11,376 nt of DNA from Planctomycetales bacterium (GCA_030592655.1 JAUVIQ010000086.1:1-11376), one strand, 5' to 3'. Counted from the stretch's first letter, positions 1 through 7,554 are shown. Notes: generated by a model not told the origin, from the sequence alone. Translations and numbers: made by a program.

Positions 1-20
1 AAGATGTGATACCACCGGCG

Positions 21-103
21 GGAGATAAACGAGCCGCGACTGCAAGGGAACGGTCAGGCCAGTGCAAAAGTCTAATGATCGCTCCCTCACAGTCGCGGCT
101 CGT
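21..103. repeat. Long imperfect inverted repeat, copy A (REP/MITE-like)
   Basis: Arms 29-55 and 77-103 pair over 27 positions with 4 mismatches, around a 21-base loop (56-76). The outer segment GGGAGATAAACGAGCC (21-36) matches copy B near 10.3 kb, and the loop is also related (both contain CCA, TGC, AAAGTCT and AATGA in order). The right arm lacks the TTTATCTCCC end seen in copy B, so this copy is asymmetric, probably eroded. It lies 17 bases past the transketolase stop codon and could act as a transcription end or mRNA-protecting hairpin for that gene. No transposase is visible nearby. Confidence 0.85.
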
Positions 104-120
104 GAGGATATTGAAAGTTT

Positions 121-2073
121 TTATTCGCTCTGGTCGAACATTTTTTGTGCGGCGGCGACTATGTCGGCGGCTGAAAGGTGAACCAGGCCGAGGGCTTCTT
201 CCGGTGTACGGGCGGATTTTGGTATGTGTCGCAGCACGAGGCTATCGACCATTACGCCTAAGTCGCTTCCGGCTGCGGCGGCGGTGATTTCGTCGGCGAT
301 ACCACCGACGTAATTATCCTCGACCACCAGTATCTGCCCCCGGCAATCATCGCCAATCCGCAGGATTTCATCGGTTTCGAGCGGAAGGGAATATGCGTCG
401 ATAAGACCGGCTGACAGACCCGTCTGCTCTTCCAGCATCTCGACAGCCTGTTTGGCTACGTGGACCATGTACCCGCCGGCGACAATGGTCAGGTCCTCGC
501 CGTCGATCGGGTGCTTGAATCCGCCGACCTGGAAGGTTTCGTTTTCGTCGTAGAGGAACGGTACGTCCGGACGGTGGGTGCGCATATAGCACATCCCGTC
601 GATGTTGGCCATTAGTTCGGTCAGTTTGAATGCGCTTACGGCGTCGGACGGAAGCATCATCCGGCAAGCCGGCGCTCCGTCCGCCCGACGGGTGCGGGCC
701 AGGGTGCGGAAAAACGCCACGTCCGTCAGACCCATCTGGCTTGGTCCGTCGGCTGCAAGTGAGACCCCCGCGTGCGAACCGACCAGTTTGATGTTCGCGC
801 TTCCGACTGCCGCCATTTCAACCTGGTCGTATGCGCGTGAAAGGAACTTGGCGAAACTGGAGACGAACGGAACCCTTCCCGCCGCCGCCAGACCGACCGC
901 AGCCGATACCATGTTCTGCTCGGCGATGCGGGCCTCGAAATAACGTTTCGGATAGTTGTCGGCGAAGAAGATGGTGAAGGTGGAGTTTCTCACGTCCCCG
1001 TCCAGCGCGACGATCCGCTCGTCGGCGCCGAGTGCGTTCAGTGCGGCTCCGTAGGCCCGACGAGTGGAGAGCACCTTCTCCTCGACCGCCTTTTCAAGCC
1101 CGACGACCTTGGCGGCGTCCGCGAACATACCTGCAGTGAAACCGCCGGCAGCGGGGAGGGTCGCCGCTTGCGGAGACGATAATTTTTCGACGCGAACATC
1201 CTCGCCTGCGTCGGCTACGCCTAATTCTCCGGCCTTGGCGTCAAGGTCGGCAATGGCCGAATCAACAGCGTCTGCGCCGAGAGGTTTACCGTGGCTGTTT
1301 TCGTCCTGGAGCGCCTTGACGCCCCACCCCTTGAGAGTTCGTGCGATAATCGCCAGGGGTTTCTCACCTGCCTCGGCGCTCAATGCCTCGAAAATCTCGT
1401 CCCAGTTGTGTCCGTCGATGATACGGGCGTCCCATCCGTAGGCCGTCAGTTTCGCCGACAGCGCGTCGGGCGATTGCTGAGGCGAGACGTATGCGTTCTG
1501 CGCCTGTCCGTTGCAGTTGAAGATCGCCACGACGCCGGTGAGTTTATGATCGACGATGAAGTCGGCTGCTTCGGCGATCTGTCCTTCGCGCGCCTCGCCG
1601 TCGCCGCAGATGCAGTAGATTTTCTTGTCGAGCCCGTCGAGTCGAGCCGCTGCGGCCAGACCGGCAGCCGTCGAAAGACCCTGCCCCAGCGAACCCGTCG
1701 CCGAATCGAAGAACGGAAAGCCGATTGCCGGGTTGGGATGCCCGTCCAGGACCGAATCGCCCGCCCGTAGCGTCATGGCGTCCTCGAACCGCAATTCCGA
1801 AGGCCTGTCGGACGTTCCGACCACGCCGCCAAGGTCGCAGTAAGCGACATAGACAGCCGGTACGGCGTGCCCCTCCGACAGCACCAGTCGATCGGCGGCG
1901 CGGTTCCACGGGTTCTTCGGGTCGTATCGCATTACGCGGTACATCAATGCCGATACTATATGCACCAGCGACAGCGCCGTCGATGGATGCCCGCTACCGG
2001 CTTCGCTGCACATCCGCACGATCTGCTTACTTAATTGAATTACCTTGCCGTCAAGGTCTTTGTACTCTGCCAC
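121..2073 (-). CDS. tkt: Transketolase
   Basis: Thiamine-diphosphate enzyme that moves two-carbon ketol units between sugar phosphates in the non-oxidative pentose phosphate pathway; cytoplasmic. The 650 residues match a full-length single-chain transketolase. Visible motifs: AGSGHPS (25-31), LSEGHA (65-70), DGHPNP (110-115), GSLGQGL (127-133), the ThDP/metal site GDGE (157-160) with Asn at 186 and 188, His261 in HGKPL, and in the pyrimidine domain ARIAEQNM with the probable catalytic Glu385, then GSHAG (His434) and DGPSQM (442-447). The layout resembles the shorter animal/archaeal-like class more than the E. coli enzyme, and the SEGHA and HGKPL motifs argue against DXS. The start is GTG at 2073, with GGAG at 2081-2084 seven bases upstream; the stop is TAA. 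It is preceded by a 313-base gap, so it is probably transcribed on its own. Confidence 0.93.
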   Translation of the reverse strand: MAEYKDLDGKVIQLSKQIVRMCSEAGSGHPSTALSLVHIVSALMYRVMRYDPKNPWNRAADRLVLSEGHAVPAVYVAYCDLGGVVGTSDRPSELRFEDAMTLRAGDSVLDGHPNPAIGFPFFDSATGSLGQGLSTAAGLAAAARLDGLDKKIYCICGDGEAREGQIAEAADFIVDHKLTGVVAIFNCNGQAQNAYVSPQQSPDALSAKLTAYGWDARIIDGHNWDEIFEALSAEAGEKPLAIIARTLKGWGVKALQDENSHGKPLGADAVDSAIADLDAKAGELGVADAGEDVRVEKLSSPQAATLPAAGGFTAGMFADAAKVVGLEKAVEEKVLSTRRAYGAALNALGADERIVALDGDVRNSTFTIFFADNYPKRYFEARIAEQNMVSAAVGLAAAGRVPFVSSFAKFLSRAYDQVEMAAVGSANIKLVGSHAGVSLAADGPSQMGLTDVAFFRTLARTRRADGAPACRMMLPSDAVSAFKLTELMANIDGMCYMRTHRPDVPFLYDENETFQVGGFKHPIDGEDLTIVAGGYMVHVAKQAVEMLEEQTGLSAGLIDAYSLPLETDEILRIGDDCRGQILVVEDNYVGGIADEITAAAAGSDLGVMVDSLVLRHIPKSARTPEEALGLVHLSAADIVAAAQKMFDQSE

Positions 2074-2274
2074 GCTATATCTCCAACATTCGTGAATTTA
2101 CCAAAACTACGATAGTTGCGCCCCGCAAAACGAGGTGCGAGTCGGGTACTCTACGCAATAACCCCCCGCAAGGCAAGGATGATTATCGGCACGCCGATAC
2201 CACGGTGAGCGACCTGATTTTCTGGCCCTGCATGGCAACATGATTTTTGAGGAGTTTAGATATGTTTCGTGCCC

Positions 2275-2344
2275 ATTTCGGATTGCGGATTGCAGATTGC
2301 GGATTCCATTATGTCGCGAGTGCATGAATTCCGCAATCCGAAAT
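2275..2344. repeat. Heptamer tandem repeat inside an inverted repeat
   Basis: A perfect 15-base inverted repeat (2275-2289 and 2330-2344; arm begins ATTTCGGATTGC) encloses four tandem heptamers at 2280-2307: GGATTGC, GGATTGC, AGATTGC, GGATTCC. Because the unit is repeated, the right arm can pair with more than one register. It occupies the 313-base gap (2074-2386) between the TPR/zinc lipoprotein gene and transketolase, where it could form a 3' hairpin for the former. The rest of the gap shows only the transketolase ribosome site and no convincing promoter; short open frames there look like chance. Confidence 0.8.
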
Positions 2345-2386
2345 GATAACTGGCGGAATTATTAACCGGGGCGGTTTCTCTGTAAT

Positions 2387-4204
2387 TCATCTTCGTTGCC
2401 GGCGGAGCCTTTCAAGCAGTTTCGCTGACTCGGCGGCGGCGTAAGGCTTCATGAGGTGGACAAGGTCCACGTATGCCTCGGTGGCGCCGATTGAATTACC
2501 ATTGCGTGAAGCGTTTTGGGCTTTGGCGCGAACTTCCGAAGCCTTGGCTTTAAGAACGGCGGAAATGATTCTCACCGCGACTTCCGAACCGGCGACCTGA
2601 ATCAGGGAAGTCCGAACCTCGTCATTGGAAGGAAGAATCAACGGATATGAACGTAATCCGATCCTGGGGTTCGGGTTATCGACCGTTGTGCATTTCCGCC
2701 GGAAGGTCTTTCGGACTGTGATTGCGTTCGGCGTGGCGCCGGTGGCATTGCTTGCGATCCGAATCCCTGCCTGTATAACGCCGGACTTCTCGTAATGGTT
2801 GGTTACGTAAGGCCATTCTGCGGAAAAACTCTCGGTAACCGTGGCAGGCACTACGACCAGTTGGTGTTGAAGATACCGCACTCTCGCCCGTTTTCTTTCA
2901 ATGTGCCACCTGGTTACCCTTGTGGCCCGTTTGCGACCATGGCCTCGGACCGGCCCGGGCCTCTTTCCTCGACAAGTCGGACAATTATATTTACCGGTTC
3001 CTTTACATCGGCTGCAGGTACGACCTTTGATTTTTCCCCTTCCCCTGCATTTGGTGCATTTTACCCTGCCGGTTCCGTGGCACTTATGGCACGTGCGGTT
3101 GAAATCCCGCCTGAGGCGTGCCAGGTCTCGACGTGCGACTTGCAGCAGAATGCCGAGTCTCGGGATCTCCGGATTGGGGATCTTGCGGTAGGACGTATAG
3201 AAATGCGTCCGGTTCTCGCTTCTGACCAGTCCGCCACGGGCACTCAAATCCTCCAGGTTGACCGTAACGGCATAGGGTGGCGGTTTGGCGCCGTTCTTCG
3301 CCGATTCAAGCCGAAGGAACTGTGGTTTTCTCGCGGAGATACCCGCGAACACTCGAGAACGTAATGCCGACGATTCGGCAATCCACCCAACTTTTGCATC
3401 TGTTACGTTCACACTGATTCCAAAGGAAATTCGAGAGAGAACCCGGCTTCTGGCAGCCTCTATTTTGCTGAGGTATTCCGGCTTTGAAATGTGATTGTTC
3501 GCTTCGGTGTACCAGAGCAGGGCGCTTCCCCATAGTCCCTTTTTCTGGTCCGCTGCGCCCCTGATGCAGTCAGCCCGGGCCAACCCTTCGGTCGCCGGAA
3601 CCAGGGACGGAACGTAGTAGAGCGAACGCTGGAATTCCTTCTCGGCTTCGGCGAGGTTATTAGCCGCCATGAGTCGATTTCCCGCCTCGCAGTGAATAGC
3701 TGCTGCAGAGCGCTTTGCCTCGGCAAGCACATCGCCCGCCGGACGATGGAAAGGATATATTTTCAGTGCGGCTTCAGCCTGGCGAATCGCGTCGTCCCAT
3801 CGACGCTGCTTTAGCAGACTTGCGGAATCGGCATAAAGCCTTTCGGACTCGTCGCGCTTGGCCCGGGCCTGGGCCAGCGATCGTTTTGCCTTGTCGGATT
3901 CCGGGTCGATCTCGAGAGTCTCGGAAAACTTGACGGCTGCCTGTTCCCACAGGCATTGATTTGCCAGAAACTCACCTTCCTTATAGGCAGCCTGGCTTCT
4001 CGCTCGCTTGAATTTCGCAACGAAGGCGGGTTTTTCGGAAAGGTCCGAATCATGCTCCAGTGCCTTTCGGTAGTACCTTTCGGCTTCGGCGGGTCGATTT
4101 GCCAACATGCTCGCGTCGCCCCGTTTGATAAGTTTCCTGGCGGTACAGCCTGAAAGAGCCGTCCCAATAAGGAAAAATAACAGGATAAATGCGATCTTTT
4201 TCAT
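2387..4204 (-). CDS. TPR-like lipoprotein with DnaJ-type CxxCxGxG zinc module
   Basis: Function unknown; probably an envelope protein. The N-terminus is a lipoprotein signal: MKK, a hydrophobic core, then the lipobox LSGC with Cys20. Residues of about 25-250 form helical repeats of TPR character (for example ASMLANRPAEAERYYRKALE, and again near 75-100, 127-150 and 172-200). Around 372-413 are four cysteine pairs, C372/C375, C383/C386, C397/C400 and C408/C411, in the CxxCxGxG pattern of the DnaJ zinc-binding region, the last one ending GKR. No J-domain is present. Near 300-360 and 440-530 is unclassified, possibly beta-rich, sequence; 540-605 is again helical and basic. Start is ATG, preceded by a purine-rich AAGGAAAGGGGTG stretch. 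It follows a terminator and so is probably monocistronic. The zinc module on an exported lipoprotein is unusual. Confidence 0.85.
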   Translation of the reverse strand: MKKIAFILLFFLIGTALSGCTARKLIKRGDASMLANRPAEAERYYRKALEHDSDLSEKPAFVAKFKRARSQAAYKEGEFLANQCLWEQAAVKFSETLEIDPESDKAKRSLAQARAKRDESERLYADSASLLKQRRWDDAIRQAEAALKIYPFHRPAGDVLAEAKRSAAAIHCEAGNRLMAANNLAEAEKEFQRSLYYVPSLVPATEGLARADCIRGAADQKKGLWGSALLWYTEANNHISKPEYLSKIEAARSRVLSRISFGISVNVTDAKVGWIAESSALRSRVFAGISARKPQFLRLESAKNGAKPPPYAVTVNLEDLSARGGLVRSENRTHFYTSYRKIPNPEIPRLGILLQVARRDLARLRRDFNRTCHKCHGTGRVKCTKCRGRGKIKGRTCSRCKGTGKYNCPTCRGKRPGPVRGHGRKRATRVTRWHIERKRARVRYLQHQLVVVPATVTESFSAEWPYVTNHYEKSGVIQAGIRIASNATGATPNAITVRKTFRRKCTTVDNPNPRIGLRSYPLILPSNDEVRTSLIQVAGSEVAVRIISAVLKAKASEVRAKAQNASRNGNSIGATEAYVDLVHLMKPYAAAESAKLLERLRRQRR

Positions 4205-4340
4205 GTCTCTTCACCCCTTTCCTTTCCGGCATCTGAATCTAATACTATAAACGCAGCAACCGCTCCTGTATTTCACCACATTTCACAATTCGGGAGATTA
4301 CCGGAGCGTCGCACATCCTGAAGGGCTATTCTTTAAGCGC

Positions 4341-4382
4341 AAAAAGTACCCCGTCCGAGGCCTCCTGGCATGTCAGACGGGG
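4341..4382 (-). terminator. Rho-independent terminator
   Basis: Read on the minus strand, CCCCGTCTGA (4382-4373) pairs with TCGGACGGGG (4358-4349) as a 10-base-pair stem with one G-U pair; the 14-base loop can fold a further GCC/GGC mini-stem. TAC and then TTTTT (4345-4341) follow. It lies about 170 bases past the stop of the 4554-5369 gene and upstream of the 2387-4204 gene, so it should separate the two. The 349-base gap 4205-4553 otherwise holds the double hairpin at 4470-4547 and, below 4340, presumably the promoter of the downstream gene; a TATAGT sequence about 50 bases before that ATG is a possible -10 without a clear -35. Confidence 0.7.
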
Positions 4383-4469
4383 AGTAAATAAATCATCGTT
4401 ATTCTCTACAGTAATTATCGGATTCATTCCAGGAATTGCCAATAAAAAATTACAGGTAAAATCTTGCGT

Positions 4470-4547
4470 GGTGCCGTGGCCGCGGTGTTTGCGGCCACGT
4501 GGATGCGCGGACGTAAACGTGGTCGCAAAAACCGCGACCACGCCACC
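4470..4547. repeat. REPIN-like pair of inverted REP hairpins
   Basis: Two hairpins sit head to head. The first has arms CGTGGCCGC (4475-4483) and GCGGCCACG (4491-4499) around a 7-base loop; the second has CGTGGTCGC (4518-4526) and GCGACCACG (4534-4542), also with a 7-base loop. The second unit read on the minus strand (4547-4515) matches the first (4470-4502) at 27 of 33 positions, so these are inverted copies of one unit, the arrangement called a REPIN. It begins 6 bases past the stop codon of the 4554-5369 gene. No RAYT (REP-associated tyrosine transposase) gene is in the window. Confidence 0.85.
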
Positions 4548-4553
4548 GGCCTG

Positions 4554-5369
4554 TCATGGGATTACTTGCTTGCTCCTAACCCTCTTGATGATTCTCAAGA
4601 GGTCTTTGGGATATTGTTCCAATGGGTCTTCCCAAGCCAGCTGCGACTCGAGCTCTCCCAGTTGTTGATCCGTACGATCAGCGATCAAGAAACATTTGAG
4701 GCGAAATGGTCTCTTCGCGTACTCCTTTATTTTATCATCCTCAATGTAAAATGTTTTGAGGAGCAGATATTCCATTCTAATAAGTGTATCGACCATTTCC
4801 TGCTTGGGGACATCCTTCGAATAATCCAAGCATGCCCAGATGAAAGGGCGCATGGTCCGTACGTTAATCTCTGAGTGTGGCCCAGTCTTTTGCCTCACTT
4901 TCATCTCGGCCTCGACTTGGCTTTGAACCCGGTCTCCCGGATAGAAAATCGCCACATATCGCCCTTGTCCCTCGCGAATGATCGAGACCCGAATATTTCC
5001 TTCATCGTCAACGTATTTACCATAATTCCACGCCCTCAACATCTGATAGGCATGTTTGGCCCCACTTTTGTACTTATAAACAAATCCAATACCAAGGCCC
5101 TCAAAAGTATCCAAATCATCCGCAAACCAACATGTCCCCATCCAAAATTGCTCCATCTCGGGGGTCGGCCCGGGCATGATCAGGAGAACGCCATATTTGA
5201 ACACGAACTTTGACAAGACCCAAGGGACAATCAAGAAGATCGCCGCCAGAGGTGCAGAGTATGCCAAAGGAAGTGTGAATACGGCAGCCATAATGCTGAC
5301 CGCAGATATAGTGAACAATGCCACTTTCACCCAAATGCGGTATCTCGCATCTATTTTGATCCGTAGCAT
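4554..5369 (-). CDS. Hypothetical two-helix membrane protein
   Basis: I do not recognise this 271-residue protein. Two hydrophobic segments near the N-terminus (about 13-36 and 38-65) suggest a membrane hairpin, leaving a soluble part of about 200 residues with many aromatic and charged residues (WFADDLDTFEGLGIGFVYKY at 81-100; a cluster of Asp, Glu and Lys at 200-230). No catalytic motif is evident. The ATG has GAGG about 6 bases upstream, and a 92-base gap separates it from the lpxI stop, so read-through from the lpx genes is possible. Its base composition is visibly richer in A+T than lpxD and lpxI, hinting at a separate origin. A REPIN-like element and a terminator follow it. Confidence 0.75.
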   Translation of the reverse strand: MLRIKIDARYRIWVKVALFTISAVSIMAAVFTLPLAYSAPLAAIFLIVPWVLSKFVFKYGVLLIMPGPTPEMEQFWMGTCWFADDLDTFEGLGIGFVYKYKSGAKHAYQMLRAWNYGKYVDDEGNIRVSIIREGQGRYVAIFYPGDRVQSQVEAEMKVRQKTGPHSEINVRTMRPFIWACLDYSKDVPKQEMVDTLIRMEYLLLKTFYIEDDKIKEYAKRPFRLKCFLIADRTDQQLGELESQLAWEDPLEQYPKDLLRIIKRVRSKQVIP

Positions 5370-5431
5370 TTCTACCTCACCTAATCAAAAAACCAGTGGC
5401 GAAGGGCACAAGGTTCCTTTTGCAACAAAAA

Positions 5432-5457
5432 CCTCTGCGTTCTCTGCGTCTCTGTGG
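5432..5457. repeat. Short tandem CTCTGCG phrase
   Basis: Three near-tandem units, CTCTGCGTT, CTCTGCGTC and TCTGTGG, lie in the 92-base gap between lpxI and the 4554-5369 gene, 5 bases past the lpxI stop. Phrases of this kind (minus strand: ACAGAG, ACGCAGAG, ACGCAGAG) recur between genes in several bacterial groups, from memory. Its role is unknown; I see no stable hairpin formed by it. Confidence 0.55.
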
Positions 5458-5461
5458 CCCA

Positions 5462-6307
5462 TTATTCCGCTCGTTTTCCCATTACTGCGATGCCGAGGTT
5501 GTCGGCGAGGGCGAGGGTTTCGGGTTTGTCGAGGATGATGGTTCTGCCGGCTTCGAGGACCAGGCAAGCGGCGCGGGCGGATTTGAGGGCGCGGAACGTT
5601 TCAAGGCCTACGGTGGGCACGTCGAATCGCATGTCCTGATCGGGGCGGGCGACTTTTACGAGCGTCCATCCGCCGGTTTTGCAAAGCCGTCCCGCACGGG
5701 CGATCATCTCGTCGGTCCCCTCCATGGCTTCGACGGCGATGATGTCGCGCTCCTTGACGGCGACGGATTGCCCCACGTCCAGTTCGGCGCTTCGACGGGC
5801 GATATCGAAGCCGAAGGTCGCATCGGCTTCGACGCCGCGAGGAAGCGGGGTTCGGGTCATCAGGCCTTCATCGGCGAGGTGTTCGGCGCAATATTCGACG
5901 CTTGACATAAGTTCAATTCCCTCTTTTGCGAGTTCGTCGGCGACGGCCAACAGGACGGCGTTGTCGCGCTTGTCGTGTCGGAGTTTTCCATACCAAAGCC
6001 GAACGGTACGCAAGTCGGGCAAGTATCGCAGCAGCCGCAGCGGCGAATACATATTCGCCTTCCGCACTCCACCGGCCAGCACCGCCCGGCGTACGCCATT
6101 GCGTTGCAGCAGGCGAATCCACCGTCCCAGGCGGGTAATCCCCGCCCAGGCGAAGGTATCGGCCATATCACGAAGGTTCGGGTCGGCCTGGCCTCGAATA
6201 CCGACAACCACCAGTCGGCGACCTGATCGGCGGATACCGTCGGCGATTACTATTGGAAGCCGACCATTTCCGGCGATTAGCCCCACAGGTTCGGCCGTCG
6301 TACTCAC
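5462..6307 (-). CDS. lpxI: UDP-2,3-diacylglucosamine pyrophosphohydrolase LpxI
   Basis: Hydrolyses UDP-2,3-diacylglucosamine to lipid X (2,3-diacylglucosamine 1-phosphate) and UMP, the fourth step of lipid A synthesis, in place of LpxH. The 281 residues match the family's usual size. The N-terminal domain opens with GLIAGNGRLP (9-18), followed by LAGGVRK (77-83). The C-terminal domain has the signature RPDQDMRFDVPTVG (221-234), whose Asp225 corresponds to the catalytic Asp225 described for Caulobacter LpxI. The start is GTG at 6307, overlapping the lpxD stop by 4 bases (GTGA), with AGGA about 9 bases upstream, so the two genes are very likely translationally coupled. Confidence 0.92.
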   Translation of the reverse strand: MSTTAEPVGLIAGNGRLPIVIADGIRRSGRRLVVVGIRGQADPNLRDMADTFAWAGITRLGRWIRLLQRNGVRRAVLAGGVRKANMYSPLRLLRYLPDLRTVRLWYGKLRHDKRDNAVLLAVADELAKEGIELMSSVEYCAEHLADEGLMTRTPLPRGVEADATFGFDIARRSAELDVGQSVAVKERDIIAVEAMEGTDEMIARAGRLCKTGGWTLVKVARPDQDMRFDVPTVGLETFRALKSARAACLVLEAGRTIILDKPETLALADNLGIAVMGKRAE

Positions 6308-7395
6308 TTTTGCTTATCCTGGTTCTTGCCTTTGAGTTTGGCGACGTCGGCGGCGAGTTTTCGCAGCGTCTCTCGCAGGCGAGGTAGTTGGTTCAGCATC
6401 GAATAGGCCCTTCGTGCCTGCGATCTCGGAACAGCCGGAGCGCCGAGGACTTCCTGGTCGTCGGCTACATCGTTGATTACACCGGCCTTTGCGCCGACGC
6501 GGACGTTGTTTCCGATTTTTATGTGTCCGACGACGCCTGCCTGACCGGCAAGGGCGCAGTAATCGCCTATCGTCGTCGAACCGGCGACGCCCACCTGCGC
6601 AACGAACAGGCAGTGCTTTCCGACCTTCGTTCCGTGCCCTATCGCTACCAGGTTGGAGAATTTTGTTCCAGCCGCAATGACGGTCGCGCCCATCGTGGCG
6701 CGGTCAATCGCGCAGCAAGCGCCGATCTCCACGTCGTCGCCGATTTCGACCCAACCGGCCTGGGGAATCTTCTCGTGCTTCCCGGCGTGCGTGGCGTATC
6801 CGAAGCCGTCCTGGCCTATGACGGTCCCGGCGTGAATCGTTACCCGCTCGCCCAGGATCGTACCGTCGTAGAGCACGACGTTCGGATAAATCACGCAGCC
6901 AGACCCGATCTTGACATCCGGGCCGACGAAAACGCCCGGATAAAGCACCGCGCCGTCGCCGATTTCAGCCCCCGGGCCGACAGTAACAAACTGTGCGACG
7001 GCGGCGTTATCGGACACTTTCGCGGTCGGGTCGATTCGGGCGGATGCGTCGATACCGCTGAACGGGTGGCGGCGGAAGCCGTAGAGTTCGACCATCGCCT
7101 GCCGGAATGCGAAATACGGGTCTTCGCAGCGGATAAGACTTTCGCCCGCACCGTCGTAGTCTTCAGCCACAATCACAGCAGCGGCTTTGGTCGCGGACAT
7201 GAACCGCTCGTATTTAGCGTTGGCCAGGAAGGCGATTTCGTCGCCGCCGGCTTCGGAAAGGCCCCCGACGCCGCGAATTACCTTCTCCGCCTCGCCCGTC
7301 AAAACCCCGCCAAGCCTCTCGGCGAGTTCGCCAAGCGTGATTTCCTGTTTATTGCACTCGGTCATAACGGGGTGAGAGTAGTGCTTGCGGGCCAT
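6304..7395 (-). CDS. lpxD: UDP-3-O-acylglucosamine N-acyltransferase LpxD
   Basis: Transfers a hydroxyacyl chain from acyl carrier protein to the 2-amino group of UDP-3-O-acylglucosamine, the third step of lipid A synthesis. Residues of about 17-105 form the uridine-binding N-terminal domain (ITLGELAERLGG at 19-30). A left-handed parallel beta-helix of hexapeptide repeats runs from about 115 to 310 (DPTAKVSDNAAVAQFVTVGP, then IGDGAVLYPGVFVGPDVKIG). DGFGY is at 196-200, and NLVAIGH ends in His254, the expected catalytic base; AQVGVAGSTTIG follows. A helical tail covers 325-360. Start is uncertain: ATG at 7395 directly abuts the stop of an Rhs relic, whereas ATG at 7365 (MTECNKQEITL) gives a more typical N-terminus; neither has a strong ribosome site. 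No fabZ, lpxA or lpxC is next to it. Confidence 0.93.
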   Translation of the reverse strand: MARKHYSHPVMTECNKQEITLGELAERLGGVLTGEAEKVIRGVGGLSEAGGDEIAFLANAKYERFMSATKAAAVIVAEDYDGAGESLIRCEDPYFAFRQAMVELYGFRRHPFSGIDASARIDPTAKVSDNAAVAQFVTVGPGAEIGDGAVLYPGVFVGPDVKIGSGCVIYPNVVLYDGTILGERVTIHAGTVIGQDGFGYATHAGKHEKIPQAGWVEIGDDVEIGACCAIDRATMGATVIAAGTKFSNLVAIGHGTKVGKHCLFVAQVGVAGSTTIGDYCALAGQAGVVGHIKIGNNVRVGAKAGVINDVADDQEVLGAPAVPRSQARRAYSMLNQLPRLRETLRKLAADVAKLKGKNQDKQK

Positions 7396-7533
7396 TCAGT
7401 CAAGCAGCCCTTTGATAAAGGAGGCGTGCCGGCCATGGTCGTCGTAGGCGTAGGTGATTGACTGGACGAAGTCATCAGTTCCGCCGAGTGTTGTAACGCG
7501 GTCTTTGGTGGGGCGGGCCAGGTCGTCATGGAC
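7396..7533 (-). pseudogene. Relic of an Rhs/YD-repeat protein
   Basis: On the minus strand, from 7533 to the TGA at 7396-7398, one frame reads V-H-DDLARPTKDRVTTLGG, then TDDFVQSITYAYDDHGR and a short tail HASFIKGLLD. DDLxRPTxDRVTTLG and ITYAYDDxGR are hallmarks of Rhs/YD-repeat proteins (alternating Y-D and G-R motifs). The frame is closed upstream by TAA at 7534-7536, leaving 46 codons including the stop, whereas the family usually has many hundreds to thousands. It therefore looks like a leftover piece of a long repeat protein. It fills nearly all of the 159-base gap between the WG lipoprotein gene and lpxD, and its stop codon abuts the upstream lpxD ATG. Confidence 0.7.
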
Positions 7534-7554
7534 TTACGTGTGGATTCAGCCGCT

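Noticed and set aside
2107..2325. 72-codon minus-strand frame in the gap upstream of transketolase
   Set aside because: It starts within the heptamer repeat, has no ribosome site or recognisable sequence, and is consistent with chance.
2364..2376. Small hairpin AACCG-GGG-CGGTT after the zinc lipoprotein gene as a terminator
   Set aside because: Only a 5-base-pair stem with a 3-base loop and no continuous T tract; too weak to call.
4326..4541. 71-codon minus-strand frame in the gap after the 4554-5369 gene
   Set aside because: It begins inside the REPIN-like repeat and runs through the rho-independent terminator at 4341-4382, so it is very unlikely to be translated as a gene.
5396..5905. 169-codon plus-strand frame opposite lpxI
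   Set aside because: Antisense shadow; the lpxI frame carries the conserved catalytic signature, while this one is low-complexity and Gly/Asp/Phe-rich.
6388..7461. 357-codon plus-strand frame opposite lpxD
   Set aside because: It is the antisense shadow of the well-supported lpxD gene in a G+C-rich codon context; its translation shows no family motifs.
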